Assembly: GCF_028657905.1 (NCBI RefSeq) | Contig: NZ_CP117782.1 | Span: 1,736,001 to 1,800,000, forward strand | From: Burkholderia sp. FERM BP-3421 | Lineage (GTDB): Bacteria; Pseudomonadota; Gammaproteobacteria; Burkholderiales; Burkholderiaceae | Direction of reading: 5' to 3' | DNA length: 64,000 nucleotides | Shown here: one piece after another, positions 54,736 through 63,200 of the stretch | Layout of the letters: each line of letters begins with the position of its first letter | How positions within the stretch are numbered: the stretch's first letter is position 1 | The notes under the pieces: generated by a model | Database searches by the model: none | What the model was told of the DNA's origin: nothing | What the model saw: the letters and a program-made list of their open reading frames with translations, nothing else | Position numbers and translations under genes: made by a program

Positions 54736-55488
54736 GTGAGTCCGACTGTCCCCCTGCTTCGCATCGAAGCGCTCGCCTGCGGCTATGGCAAGCGCGAAAT
54801 CCTGCATGGCATCTCCCTCGTGGTCGCGCCCGGCGCGATCGAGGGCCTGCTGGGCCGCACCTCGGCGGGCAAGACCACCCTGCTGATGACGATCGCGGGC
54901 CTCGTGAAGGCCTACGACGGCTCGATCCGTTTCGACGGCATGGAACTGGCCGGCCTGAAAAGCCACGAGATCGTCATGCGCGGCGTGGCTTACGTCCCGC
55001 AGAAACGTTCGCTGCTGCGCGCGCTGTCGGTTCGCGACGCGCTGATGGCGGGCGCCTGGCGCGACGCCGACCAGGAACGCATCCGTCACGACACCGATTG
55101 CCTGCTCGACCGCTTCGCATGCCTGCGCGCACGCGCCGCGCAATGCGTCGCGCTGCTCGACGACCACGAGCAGCAATTGCTCGCGATCGCGCGCGCACTC
55201 GTCCAGCGACCGCGCCTGATGCTGCTCGACGAACCCGCGCTCGGCCTCACCGACGCCCATGCGGAACAGATCGCCGCGCTGCTCGCCGAGCTGCGCGCCG
55301 AAGGCCTGAGCATCCTGATCGCCGAGCGCGAGCCGCGGCTCGTGCCGCGGCTCGCCACGGGCACCCACACCCTGGTCGAGGGCTGCATCGCCGGCATGCC
55401 CGCGCCGGCCCCGCGCGAGGCGCCCCGCCGCCGGGTGCGCCGCCACGTGCTGCCGCAGGAGGAAGCGCTGCCCGCAGCCACCCTCTGA
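54736..55488 (+). CDS. LivF-like ABC ATPase with degenerate signature motif
   Basis: A 250-residue ATPase closest in layout to LivF, the branched-chain amino-acid importer subunit. Walker A is intact (GRTSAGKT at 40-47), and Walker B is intact (LMLLDEP at 161-167). The LSGGEQQ signature is replaced by LDDHEQQ at 141-147, which removes the Ser and both Gly that contact the partner's ATP. No permease or binding protein gene is adjacent. The C-terminal 35 residues are Arg/Pro-rich. The start is GTG after GGAGGT. Whether it still powers transport is doubtful. Confidence 0.8.
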   Translation: MSPTVPLLRIEALACGYGKREILHGISLVVAPGAIEGLLGRTSAGKTTLLMTIAGLVKAYDGSIRFDGMELAGLKSHEIVMRGVAYVPQKRSLLRALSVRDALMAGAWRDADQERIRHDTDCLLDRFACLRARAAQCVALLDDHEQQLLAIARALVQRPRLMLLDEPALGLTDAHAEQIAALLAELRAEGLSILIAEREPRLVPRLATGTHTLVEGCIAGMPAPAPREAPRRRVRRHVLPQEEALPAATL

Positions 55489-55586
55489 CACGCCGTCTCC
55501 GGCTCGCGGGGGCCATCGCGCGCGCCGCCGCCGGGCGCGTGCGCCCGCGCATCCGGCCGCCTTCCCGCCTGCTTCCCGCTCGCCGT

Positions 55587-55615
55587 GTTTCGCATGCGCG
55601 CCACGCATGCGAAAC
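55587..55615. promoter_or_regulatory. 12-bp perfect inverted repeat upstream of the MFS gene
   Basis: GTTTCGCATGCG and its exact reverse complement CGCATGCGAAAC, separated by 5 bp, sit 15 bp upstream of a -35 element. The position, centred near -64, suits an activator site. Confidence 0.6.
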
Positions 55616-55630
55616 GCACCGAGGAATCGA

Positions 55631-55659
55631 TTGAAACACCCCGCCGCGCCGCGTCTAAT
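55631..55659 (+). promoter_or_regulatory. Sigma-70 promoter of the MFS gene
   Basis: -35 TTGAAA (55631-55636), 17-bp spacer, -10 TCTAAT (55654-55659), each matching the consensus at five of six positions, about 50 bp before the ATG. Confidence 0.65.
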
Positions 55660-55710
55660 GGCGACGGCGGCTCCCCTCCGACGGGCCGCCCCCACTCGGA
55701 GACGCCTGTC

Positions 55711-56946
55711 ATGCCCTCATCCCGGCCCCCTGTCCGCCATCGCTGGCGCCTCGTGATCGCCGGCGGCCTGGTGATGGGCGCCGCGCTCGGCATCCGCCAC
55801 GTCCAGGGCCTGTTCCTGCTGCCCGTCACGCTCGAGCGCGGCTGGTCGCGCGAGGCGTTCGGGCTCGCGCTCGCCTTGCAGAACCTGCTCTGGGGCCTCG
55901 CGCAACCCTTCACGGGCATGATCGCCGATCGCTTCGGCTCGGCGCGCGTGATCGTCTCCGGCATGATCTGCTACGCGCTCGGCCTTGCACTGATGGCATA
56001 CGCGAACACCCTGGGCCTGTTCACGCTGGCCAGCGGCGGGCTGATCGGCGTCGCGCTGTCCGGCTCCGCATTCGGCGCCGTCTACGGCGCGCTGAGCCGG
56101 CTCTACCCGGGCGAGGAACGCAGCTGGGCGCTCGGCGTCGCCGGCGCGGTCGGCGGCTTCGGCCAGTTCTGCATGGTGCCCGCCGCGCAGGGATTGATCA
56201 GCGGCTTCGGGTGGATGACCGCGCTGCTCGCGCTTGCGCTCGCCTGCCTGCTGCTCGCGCCGCTCGGCGGCCTGTTGAACGATGCGCCGGGCGCGGGCGC
56301 GCCGACCGCCGACAACGACCAGACGCTGCGCGCCGCCATCCACGAAGCGCTGTCGCATCGCGGCTTCCTGCTGTTGAACCTCGGCTTCGTGGTGTGCGGC
56401 TTCCAGCTCGCCTTCATCGGCGCCCATCTTCCCGCCTACCTGTTCGACCAGGGCTTCACCGCGCGCCATGCGAGCATCGCGCTCGCGCTGATCGCGCTCG
56501 CCAACGTGGCCGGCACCTATGGATGCGGCTACCTGGGCGGCTTCCTGCGCCGCAAGTACGTGCTCTCCACGCTCTACCTGGTGCGCGCGGGCGTGATCGC
56601 GCTGTTCGTCGCGCTGCCGCTCACGCCCGCGAGCCTGTATGTCTTCGCGTGCGCGATCGGCCTGCTGTGGCTCGGCACCGTGCCGCTGACCAATGGCCTC
56701 GTCTCGCAGGTGTTCGGCGTGCGCTACATCACCACGCTGTTCGGACTCGTGTTTCTCGGCCATCAACTGGGCGGCTTCCTCGGCGTCTGGCTCGGCGGCA
56801 TCGTGTTCGACGCGACCCGCTCCTACCTGCCGCTCTGGTACGGCGCGATCGGGCTCGGCCTCGTCGCCGCGCTGCTGCACCTGCCGATCGACGATGCGCG
56901 CGTGGCGCGCACACCGCGCGCCGCGCCCGCGCGCGTGCCCGCATGA
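55711..56946 (+). CDS. MFS transporter
   Basis: A 411-residue major facilitator with 12 hydrophobic segments. The loop 2-3 motif is partly kept (GMIADRFGSARVIVSG) and the second half repeats GGFLRRKYVL. The overall pattern resembles the oxalate/formate or monocarboxylate type carriers. The ATG at 55711 starts just before segment 1 and follows GGAG; longer reading upstream is Arg-rich and spurious. Its stop overlaps the start of a 44-codon gene. Confidence 0.87.
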   Translation: MPSSRPPVRHRWRLVIAGGLVMGAALGIRHVQGLFLLPVTLERGWSREAFGLALALQNLLWGLAQPFTGMIADRFGSARVIVSGMICYALGLALMAYANTLGLFTLASGGLIGVALSGSAFGAVYGALSRLYPGEERSWALGVAGAVGGFGQFCMVPAAQGLISGFGWMTALLALALACLLLAPLGGLLNDAPGAGAPTADNDQTLRAAIHEALSHRGFLLLNLGFVVCGFQLAFIGAHLPAYLFDQGFTARHASIALALIALANVAGTYGCGYLGGFLRRKYVLSTLYLVRAGVIALFVALPLTPASLYVFACAIGLLWLGTVPLTNGLVSQVFGVRYITTLFGLVFLGHQLGGFLGVWLGGIVFDATRSYLPLWYGAIGLGLVAALLHLPIDDARVARTPRAAPARVPA

Positions 56947-57077
56947 AGCCGCTGCGCGCGGCCGGTCGCGCGCTCGGCATTGCGGCCGCCCTGGCGCTCG
57001 TCGCGCTGTGCTTCGCCGCGTACCTGCGGCCGGACGCGCTGCTGTCGGTCGCCACCGCCCTGAGCTTCTGCGGCTGA
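56943..57077 (+). CDS. Small single-span membrane protein coupled to the MFS gene
   Basis: A 44-codon gene whose ATG overlaps the MFS stop codon (ATGA), as in translationally coupled partners. The product has a basic N-terminus (MKPLRAAGRALG), one hydrophobic span of about 18 residues (roughly 11-28) and a short C-terminal part with one Cys. I know no family for it. The overlap and membrane character suggest an accessory of the transporter, but this is unproven. Confidence 0.55.
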   Translation: MKPLRAAGRALGIAAALALVALCFAAYLRPDALLSVATALSFCG

Positions 57078-57228
57078 CGCGCGCTGCGCGGCCGCCCGCC
57101 TTGATGCAGATCCGCTCCATGCCGCGCGGCCGCGCGCACGGCCGCCGCGAACGTTAGAATCTCGATTGCGCACCCTGCGCAATCATTCGTTCAAACCACA
57201 TCCGGCATCCCGGGAGGGCCTTATTTCC

Positions 57229-57843
57229 ATGAAAGCAACGACGTTCGTCGGCACCGCCATCCTTACCCTGTCCGCCCTGCACCTTGGTTCCGCCGCCGCG
57301 CAGGAACCGGCCGCCCCCGCGGCGACGGGCGAATCGGCACTCGCCGCGACCGCGCAAAACGTCGTGGACAACGTCAAGCCCCGCCACATGCGCGCGCTGA
57401 TCGTCGGCATCGACGCGGCGTCGCGCACCCTCACGCTGAAAGGCGCGAAGGACTTCGTCTCGAACGTGGTGGTCGGGCCGGAAGTCCCCGGCTTCGAGAA
57501 GCTGAAGGTCGGCGACCGGGTCGACGTGTTCTCCCGCAACGCCCTGCTCGTCACGGCCGACAAGGTCGACGCGTCGGACATCCGCGAAAGCAAGGTCACG
57601 CGCTCGCTCACGCCGAAGCCGAGCGGCTTCGACACGACGCGCCAGGTCGAACTGCTCGCCACCGTGACGCGCATCGATCGCAAGGCGCGCGTCGTGACGC
57701 TGCGCGGCCCGCAAAACACCGCGTCGTACGAAGTGTCGCCGCAACTCGACCTCGGCGCGCTGAAGGTGGGCGATACGGTGCATGCGGTGTATGTGTCGGC
57801 CACCGCCGTCAACGTGACGTCGCAGCCGACCGCGCAGGACTGA
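57229..57843 (+). CDS. Conserved periplasmic hypothetical protein
   Basis: A 204-residue protein with a clear signal peptide (basic MK start, hydrophobic core, cleavage near residue 25, SAAAQ). The mature part has two similar beta-rich segments with matching phrases (VGIDAASRTLTLKGA and VTRIDRKARVVTLRGP, each later followed by LKVGD), suggesting an internal duplication of a small beta domain. The start follows a GGAGGG. No function is known. Confidence 0.75.
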   Translation: MKATTFVGTAILTLSALHLGSAAAQEPAAPAATGESALAATAQNVVDNVKPRHMRALIVGIDAASRTLTLKGAKDFVSNVVVGPEVPGFEKLKVGDRVDVFSRNALLVTADKVDASDIRESKVTRSLTPKPSGFDTTRQVELLATVTRIDRKARVVTLRGPQNTASYEVSPQLDLGALKVGDTVHAVYVSATAVNVTSQPTAQD

Positions 57844-57875
57844 ACGTGGTGTCCCGCGCCTCGCGCGCGGGCCCC

Positions 57876-57897
57876 GGCCTGCTCAGCTGAGCAGGCC
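57876..57897. repeat. 22-bp perfect palindrome at the end of the LuxR-type gene
   Basis: The half-site GGCCTGCTCAG is followed at once by its reverse complement. It covers the luxR-type stop codon and lies between the two convergent genes. No T tract follows it, so terminator function is not clear. Confidence 0.85.
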
Positions 57898-58596
57898 GAG
57901 CATGGCGGCGCGCACGACTGCGGCCGTCTTGTTCGCGGTCTTCAACTTGACGATCGCGTTCTTCACGTGGAAGTTCACGGTATCCACCGAGATCGCGAGA
58001 ATCTTCGAGATTTCGCCGGAAGTCTTGCCGTCGGCGGCCCACTTGAGCACCTCCACCTCCCGCTCGGTCAAGCCGCGCTCCGGGTCCGCCATCAGCTTCG
58101 GCAGCATCCTGCGGCCCAGCGCATGATGCGCGGTGCTGACGAGCCAACGCATGCGCGGTTCCTTGCTCTCGAGTTCGTCGGCCGTCAACGGCGCCGAGGA
58201 ACGGACCATCACCAGCATGCCCATCACGCCGTAGGCGTCGCAGTTCGATTGCGCCCAGCCGAAACGCAACCCGAACGACTGCGCCTCGATCCACAGCTGA
58301 TGCGCGGGCGCGAACAGCTCGTCGCTCCAGATGATGGGCGCCTGCGAACGCCGGCCATGCGCGACGATCGGATCGATATCGAGAAAGCCCGCTTCAAGGT
58401 AGCGACGCTGCCAGGGCTCCGGGTAGTTGCTGCGCATCACGATCCGGGGACGAGACAGCGGCCAGGGCACGCGCAGCCCATACGCGCAGTACTCGAAGCC
58501 GAGGTCGGCCGCGGCGGCCTCGACCTTCGCGAATACATCGTCCTCGGACCGTGCGCGATCCAGCCCCGATAGCACGTTCTCTGCCCAGTTCATCAT
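57883..58596 (-). CDS. LuxR-type quorum-sensing transcriptional regulator
   Basis: A 237-residue LuxR-family protein. The N-terminal autoinducer-binding domain keeps the acyl-homoserine-lactone contact residues: W62, Y66, D75, P76 and W90, lined up with TraR W57, Y61, D70 and W85. The C-terminal GerE-type helix-turn-helix is LTEREVEVLKWAADGKTSGE with VNFHVKNAIVKL. No luxI synthase gene lies in the window, so it is a solo within this view. It may respond to a signal made elsewhere in the genome or by other cells. Confidence 0.9.
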   Translation of the reverse strand: MMNWAENVLSGLDRARSEDDVFAKVEAAAADLGFEYCAYGLRVPWPLSRPRIVMRSNYPEPWQRRYLEAGFLDIDPIVAHGRRSQAPIIWSDELFAPAHQLWIEAQSFGLRFGWAQSNCDAYGVMGMLVMVRSSAPLTADELESKEPRMRWLVSTAHHALGRRMLPKLMADPERGLTEREVEVLKWAADGKTSGEISKILAISVDTVNFHVKNAIVKLKTANKTAAVVRAAMLGLLS

Positions 58597-59238
58597 GTAG
58601 GCCCTCTTCGGATCTGTGTGCCGGACTTGCCGCCCCCCACGCCCCAGATGAGCGCACGAACCCGGGCCGCCCGTTTTTTTTGAGGTTATTAAACCCGTCT
58701 ATTCAAATCAGGAATCATTAAACATTAAGCCCGTGACGAAATCAATTGCAACCATCCCGAATCCGTCATTGGCGCAATGAATAAGTAAAGTTCAGTCTCA
58801 ACAGCGACCTCGATTATTCAACCCGCAATCCACGAATTTCACAAATAAATCAATATGATGCCGGCCGTTACGATACCGCGCACAATTCAGGGCACGCTGA
58901 CATTACGCAAACGTTCTCAACATTCTTGACGAAATGAAAGAATTCAATCCTCAAGGATAAATTTACCTGCGATAGCAGATTGCCAATTTTCTTGCTTTTG
59001 AAATCAGAAAAGAATTGACGAAATTCCCTTGCTTAACAAATGAATATAATTAAATGCACAATGAAAGGCGTGGGGAGTCGAGCGTGCGCGCACGCCGGAC
59101 GAGGACGGCGCGGGTCGCGCGGCGAACGGCGGGAAACGAGGCGGAAGGAATCGCGCCGGATGCAGGAAGGGCGCGGGTAAAACGGTGCGCCAAGCATCGG
59201 CGCGGCAGACACGCACAGGCGCCTGCCGCCGGAAAACG
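58597..59238. other. AT-rich intergenic region with no supported gene
   Basis: 642 bp between the LuxR-type gene and the APS kinase gene. The part from about 58672 to 59060 is far richer in A and T than its surroundings, with a run of eight T. I found no open frame of note and no convincing lux box (CTGT-N10-ACAG type). It could be foreign DNA or a large control region. Confidence 0.6.
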
Positions 59239-59805
59239 TCAGAGCCGGCCGGGCAGCTCCGCGACGCTCGCCAGTTGCGCAAGCAAGGTCAGGATCGACA
59301 CGCCGACCTCGCAGCCCGACGTATCGAGCACCATCTCGGGCGCCGCCGGCGCCTCGTACGGGCCCGACACGCCCGTGAATTGCGGCAGCTTGCCGCGCTC
59401 CGCGAGCGCGTACATGCCCTTCGGATCGCGTGCTCGGCACACGGCTGCCGGCGTGGAGACGAAGGTCTCGAAGAAACCCTTGCCGATGATCGAACGCGCG
59501 AGGTCGCGCTGCGCCTGCAGCGGCGAGATGGTCGCGACGATGACGAGATAGCCTTCGTACTGGAACAGCTTCGCGATATGCGCGAAGCGGCGGATATTCT
59601 CCATGCGGTCGGCATCGGAAAAACCGAGATCGGCGCACAGGCCGGCGCGCAGGGTGTCGCCGTCCAGCACGATGGCCTTCACGCCGCGGGCCAGCAGCAG
59701 GTTCAGCAAGGCGTTCGCGGTCGTGGTCTTGCCTGCGCCGGGCAAGCCTGTCATCCATACGACCGGAGCAACGGCCTCCGGTGGATATCCACCCTTCATA
59801 TCCAT
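59239..59805 (-). CDS. cysC: Adenylyl-sulfate (APS) kinase
   Basis: A 188-residue APS kinase that makes PAPS. The P-loop is GLPGAGKT (20-27), then VLDGDTLRAGLCADLGF with DADRMENIRR, and FVSTPAAVCRARDPKGMY with FTGVSGPYEAP. It is a stand-alone kinase: no sulfurylase gene (cysD/cysN) is near, and DGDT replaces the common DGDN, so it is likely a divergent copy dedicated to sulfation of a product rather than to cysteine synthesis (inference). GAGAGGG precedes the ATG at 59805. Confidence 0.85.
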   Translation of the reverse strand: MDMKGGYPPEAVAPVVWMTGLPGAGKTTTANALLNLLLARGVKAIVLDGDTLRAGLCADLGFSDADRMENIRRFAHIAKLFQYEGYLVIVATISPLQAQRDLARSIIGKGFFETFVSTPAAVCRARDPKGMYALAERGKLPQFTGVSGPYEAPAAPEMVLDTSGCEVGVSILTLLAQLASVAELPGRL

Positions 59806-59840
59806 TTCAAATCCCTCTCAAGATCCTGATATCGAGGGGA

Positions 59841-59885
59841 GTCTAGCCGCTAGACGAATAAACAAAAATGCATGAATTTTTACAA
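59841..59885 (-). promoter_or_regulatory. cysC promoter with adjacent inverted repeat
   Basis: On the minus strand a -35 TTGTAA (59880-59885) and -10 TTTATT (59857-59862) with 17-bp spacing. Just downstream of the -10 is the perfect inverted repeat GTCTAG-CCG-CTAGAC (59841-59855), at the transcript start, as for a repressor. Confidence 0.55.
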
Positions 59886-59964
59886 AATATTCTCAAGAAA
59901 TATGCTAAAGCGGAAACCGAGCACAACGCTGCATCGGTTTGGGCACAATGCCGCACGGGCGAAC

Positions 59965-61428
59965 TCAACCGCGCGTGACCTGCTCCAGCGCCGCGAGCGC
60001 CCGAGCGCGCGCGGCGTCGTGCTCGACGATCGGCAGCGGATAATCCGCGCCAAGCCGCACCCCGGCCGCCGCCAACTGTTCGGGCCGCGCCCGCCAGGGC
60101 GCATGGATCACGCCGGCCGGCAGGCGCGCGAGCGCCGGCACCCAGCGCCGGACGTAGTCGCCGTCGGGATCGAACTTCTGCCCCTGCAGGACCGGATTGA
60201 AGATTCGGAAGTATGGCGCGGCGTCGGCGCCGCAGCCCGCCACCCATTGCCAGTTCGCCGCGTTGCTCGCGGGATCCGCGTCGACCAGCGTGTCCCAGAA
60301 CCAGGCCTCGCCGTCACGCCAGTCGAGCAGCAGATGCTTGACGAGAAACGACGCCGCCACCATCCGCACCCGGTTGTGCATCCAGCCCGTCGCCCACAGC
60401 TCCCGCATGCCCGCATCGACCAACGGATAACCGGTCATGCCGCGCTGCCACGCCGCCAGCGCCGCCGGATCGCGGCGCCAGGGCATTGCGTCGAACTGGC
60501 GGCGGACATTACAAACCGATAAGTCCGGTAACGCATACAACATGCCGTAACAAAATTCCCGCCAGCCGAGCTCGCTCAAAAACTTGTCGAGATCCGCGAG
60601 CGCGGCGGCGCCCTGCTCGTGCGCCGCCGCCTGCGCCACATGCCAGATCTGGCGCGCGGACAACTGGCCGAAGCGGAGATACGGCGACAGTCGGCTCGTC
60701 GCCGGCTGATCCGGCCGATCGCGGGCATCCGTGTAGCCGCGCAGGCGCCGAGCCAGGAATTCGCGCAGGACGTCCAGCGCGTCGTCCTCGCCGCAACGCC
60801 AGGCGTCGCGCAGGCCGCCCGACCAATCCGGGCGGACTGGCAACAGGCCCAGTTCAGGGAGCGCCGCGCGGCGCGCCGCGAGCGCGGGCGGCAGCGGAAG
60901 GAATCTCGGCGACTCCGGCTCCGGCAGCGGCGGCGCAACCTCGCGGCCGGCGCGCGCCGCGCGCCAGTACGCGGTAAATACCTGGTAGGGCTTGCCTGCA
61001 CCGGTCAGGACCTCCCAGGGCTCGTTGAGCAGCGCCGCGTTGCCGCTCTCCGCGACGATCCCACGCGCCTTCAAGGCTGCCTTGAGGCCGCTGTCGAGCG
61101 TGCGATGCCCCAGCGCGTAGCGACGGTTCCAATACACCGCGCCCGCGCCGAGTTCGACCGCCAGCCCCTCGATGGTGGCGGCCTCGTCGCCTCGCAGCAG
61201 CACGAGTTCACCGCCGCGCGCGCGCAACGCGCGATCGAGCGACGCCAGCGCGCCATGCAGCCACCACCGCGCCGCGCCGCCGAGCGACCGGCCCGCCCCC
61301 GCCGGATCGCTGACGAACACGCACACGAGCGGACGACCGGACGCCGCCGCGCGATACAGCGCGGGCTGGTCGATCAGGCGCAGATCATCGCGAAACCAAA
61401 CGATGGCGGGAGCATCAGGGTTGGACAC
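59965..61428 (-). CDS. phrB: Deoxyribodipyrimidine photo-lyase
   Basis: A 487-residue class I CPD photolyase that uses light and FADH to split pyrimidine dimers. The N-terminal antenna domain opens IVWFRDDLRLIDQPAL. The C-terminal FAD domain has TSRLSPYLRFGQLS, ELGWREFCYGML, PLVDAGMRELWATGWMHNR and DGDYVRRWVPAL. I prefer the GTG at 61428, which follows GAGGTG; an ATG at 61470 has no binding site. It is followed by no close gene and is divergent from alkB. Confidence 0.92.
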   Translation of the reverse strand: MSNPDAPAIVWFRDDLRLIDQPALYRAAASGRPLVCVFVSDPAGAGRSLGGAARWWLHGALASLDRALRARGGELVLLRGDEAATIEGLAVELGAGAVYWNRRYALGHRTLDSGLKAALKARGIVAESGNAALLNEPWEVLTGAGKPYQVFTAYWRAARAGREVAPPLPEPESPRFLPLPPALAARRAALPELGLLPVRPDWSGGLRDAWRCGEDDALDVLREFLARRLRGYTDARDRPDQPATSRLSPYLRFGQLSARQIWHVAQAAAHEQGAAALADLDKFLSELGWREFCYGMLYALPDLSVCNVRRQFDAMPWRRDPAALAAWQRGMTGYPLVDAGMRELWATGWMHNRVRMVAASFLVKHLLLDWRDGEAWFWDTLVDADPASNAANWQWVAGCGADAAPYFRIFNPVLQGQKFDPDGDYVRRWVPALARLPAGVIHAPWRARPEQLAAAGVRLGADYPLPIVEHDAARARALAALEQVTRG

Positions 61429-61784
61429 GGCGGGACACCTCGAAGCGGACGTTCTGGCAGGGGCGGTCATTGTCGCGTGGGGAGATCGCGTTGTCGATGC
61501 AAAGGGCGGGCAGCCTCCCCGATCGTTGCGTGAGCACCCGACTCCCTCCTCGTTCCACTCCACCCGTCCGGCTGCACGGCATCCGCTCCGGGCTCGAACC
61601 AACCGTCGCCTCCGTGCCGCGTTTCAATCGCCGCGCCAGGCGAGCCGCATCGCATCGCGACGGACAGCGCCCCGTTTGGAGTCGTACACCTAACCGGGGA
61701 TTTGGCGAAGCCCGGGCGCAGCACATATAAATCAGGCCATCGGGGCGCGCGCGAGGCGGCCAAACCACAACAAGGAGGGAGACC
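61429..61784. promoter_or_regulatory. Divergent region phrB-alkB with an alkB promoter
   Basis: 356 bp. A probable alkB promoter has -35 TTGGCG (61702-61707) and -10 TATAAA (61726-61731) with an 18-bp spacer, about 50 bp before the ATG. I see no regulator site. Confidence 0.5.
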
Positions 61785-62948
61785 ATGTCGACACCCGCAC
61801 CGGCATCCGTGCCGTGGACCGACGGCAAGCGCTACTGGTGGCTGCTCGGCGCCTTGACCGTCACGCTGCCGATCGCCTCCGCGCAACTCGCGCTCGCGAC
61901 CGGCTGGCATATTTTCTGGTGGTTCGGGCCGCTATTCGCGTTCGGCGTGATTCCGCTCCTCGACATCCTGATCGGCGACGACCGGGACAATCCGCCCGAG
62001 GCCATCGTGCCCGCGCTCGAGCAGCAGCGTTACTACCGCTACGTGGTGTACCTCGCGACCTTCGTCGAATACGTCGTGTTCGCGGGCGCGATGTGGGTGG
62101 TCGTCACGCAGACGCTGACCTGGTATGACTACCTCGGCTTCGCGCTGTCGCTGGGCGTGGCGACCGGCGCCTCGATCAACACCGCCCACGAGCTCGGCCA
62201 CAAGACCAGCCGCTTCGAGCGCTGGCTGGCCAGGATCACGCTCGCGCCCGTCGCCTATGGTCATTTCTATGTCGAGCACAATCGCGGCCATCATGTGCGC
62301 GTCGCGACGCCCGCCGATCCGGCCAGCGCGCGCTACGGCGAATCATTCTGGGCGTTCCTGCCGCGCACCGTGACGGGCAGCATCGCCTCCGCGTGGCGGC
62401 TCGAACGCCAGCGCCTCGCGCGCGGCGGACACAGCGTCTGGTCGTGGCGCAACGAGGTACTGCAGGCGTGGGCGATGACGGCCGTGCTGTGGGGCGTCGC
62501 GATCGCGTGGTGCGGCGCGATCGTCGTGCCCTTCCTGCTGATCCAGGCGGTGTACGGCGCGTCGCTGCTCGAGGTGGTCAACTACGTCGAGCACTACGGG
62601 CTCGGCCGCAAGCAACTGCCGAACGGGCGCTACGAGCGATGCGCGCCGCAGCACTCGTGGAACAGCAACCATGTCGTGACAAACCTGTTTCTCTATCAGT
62701 TGCAGCGGCACGCGGATCACCATGCCAACCCCACCCGCTCGTATCAGGCGCTGCGTCACTTCGACGACGCGCCGCAGCTGCCCGTCGGCTATGCGGCGAT
62801 GATCCTGCTCGCGTATGTGCCGCCGCTGTGGTTCCACGTGATGAACCCGCGGGTGGTCGCGCATTACGGGGATCGGTTCGCGCAGTCGAACATCAAGCCG
62901 TCGATTCGGGAGAAGGTGCTCGCGCAGGTGGCGGCGGGACGGCGTTAG
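61785..62948 (+). CDS. alkB: Alkane 1-monooxygenase (AlkB-type membrane hydroxylase)
   Basis: A 387-residue di-iron membrane hydroxylase that oxidises the end of n-alkanes. The histidine boxes are HELGHK (135-140), EHNRGHHV (near 164-171), NYVEHYGL and LQRHADHHA (near 304-312). Hydrophobic segments at about 20-40, 42-63, 88-108 and 112-132 precede the first box. AAGGAGGGAG gives a strong ribosome binding site. No rubredoxin or alcohol dehydrogenase gene is next to it, so electron donors must be elsewhere. Confidence 0.93.
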   Translation: MSTPAPASVPWTDGKRYWWLLGALTVTLPIASAQLALATGWHIFWWFGPLFAFGVIPLLDILIGDDRDNPPEAIVPALEQQRYYRYVVYLATFVEYVVFAGAMWVVVTQTLTWYDYLGFALSLGVATGASINTAHELGHKTSRFERWLARITLAPVAYGHFYVEHNRGHHVRVATPADPASARYGESFWAFLPRTVTGSIASAWRLERQRLARGGHSVWSWRNEVLQAWAMTAVLWGVAIAWCGAIVVPFLLIQAVYGASLLEVVNYVEHYGLGRKQLPNGRYERCAPQHSWNSNHVVTNLFLYQLQRHADHHANPTRSYQALRHFDDAPQLPVGYAAMILLAYVPPLWFHVMNPRVVAHYGDRFAQSNIKPSIREKVLAQVAAGRR

Positions 62949-62987
62949 GCGGGGCTAAGCGTTACGCATCGCCCGCCCTGAAAGACA

Positions 62988-63020
62988 AAACCCCCGCAAA
63001 TCGGCGATTCGCGGGGGTTT
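62988..63020 (-). terminator. Hairpin terminator, probably of the displaced tRNA-Ser
   Basis: A perfect 10-bp stem (AAACCCCCGC/GCGGGGGTTT). The minus-strand side is followed by TTTTGTCTTT, so it terminates leftward transcription best. It sits next to the tRNA-Ser 3' fragment. It may also stop alkB transcripts. Confidence 0.65.
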
Positions 63021-63028
63021 CGGTATTC

Positions 63029-63042
63029 TGGCGGAGAGAGGG
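63029..63042 (-). other. Probable attachment site: 3' end of a tRNA-Ser
   Basis: On the minus strand the sequence CCCTCTCTCCGCCA equals the last bases of a T arm, a seven-base acceptor 3' strand, discriminator G and CCA of a serine tRNA. The rest of the tRNA is missing here; the next bases to the right are unrelated. This fits an integration event that left only the 3' core on this side. Confidence 0.6.
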
Positions 63043-63200
63043 TCCGCCATAATTAGATTCCGTTAGACGTCTAAAGATTTCTCGCCTCCCTTTTCTAACA
63101 AGGGTTCCGAGAAACACCTTGTCTACCCAAACCTTCGGATGTACCCTCCAATCGTTGCGTTTATGGCGGGTAGCATGGTGGGTTTACTGGGAACAAGAAA

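Noticed and set aside
58597..59238. Possible lux box near the LuxR-type gene
   Set aside because: I looked for CTGT-N10-ACAG type dyads in the intergenic DNA and found none convincing. A weak or distant site cannot be excluded.
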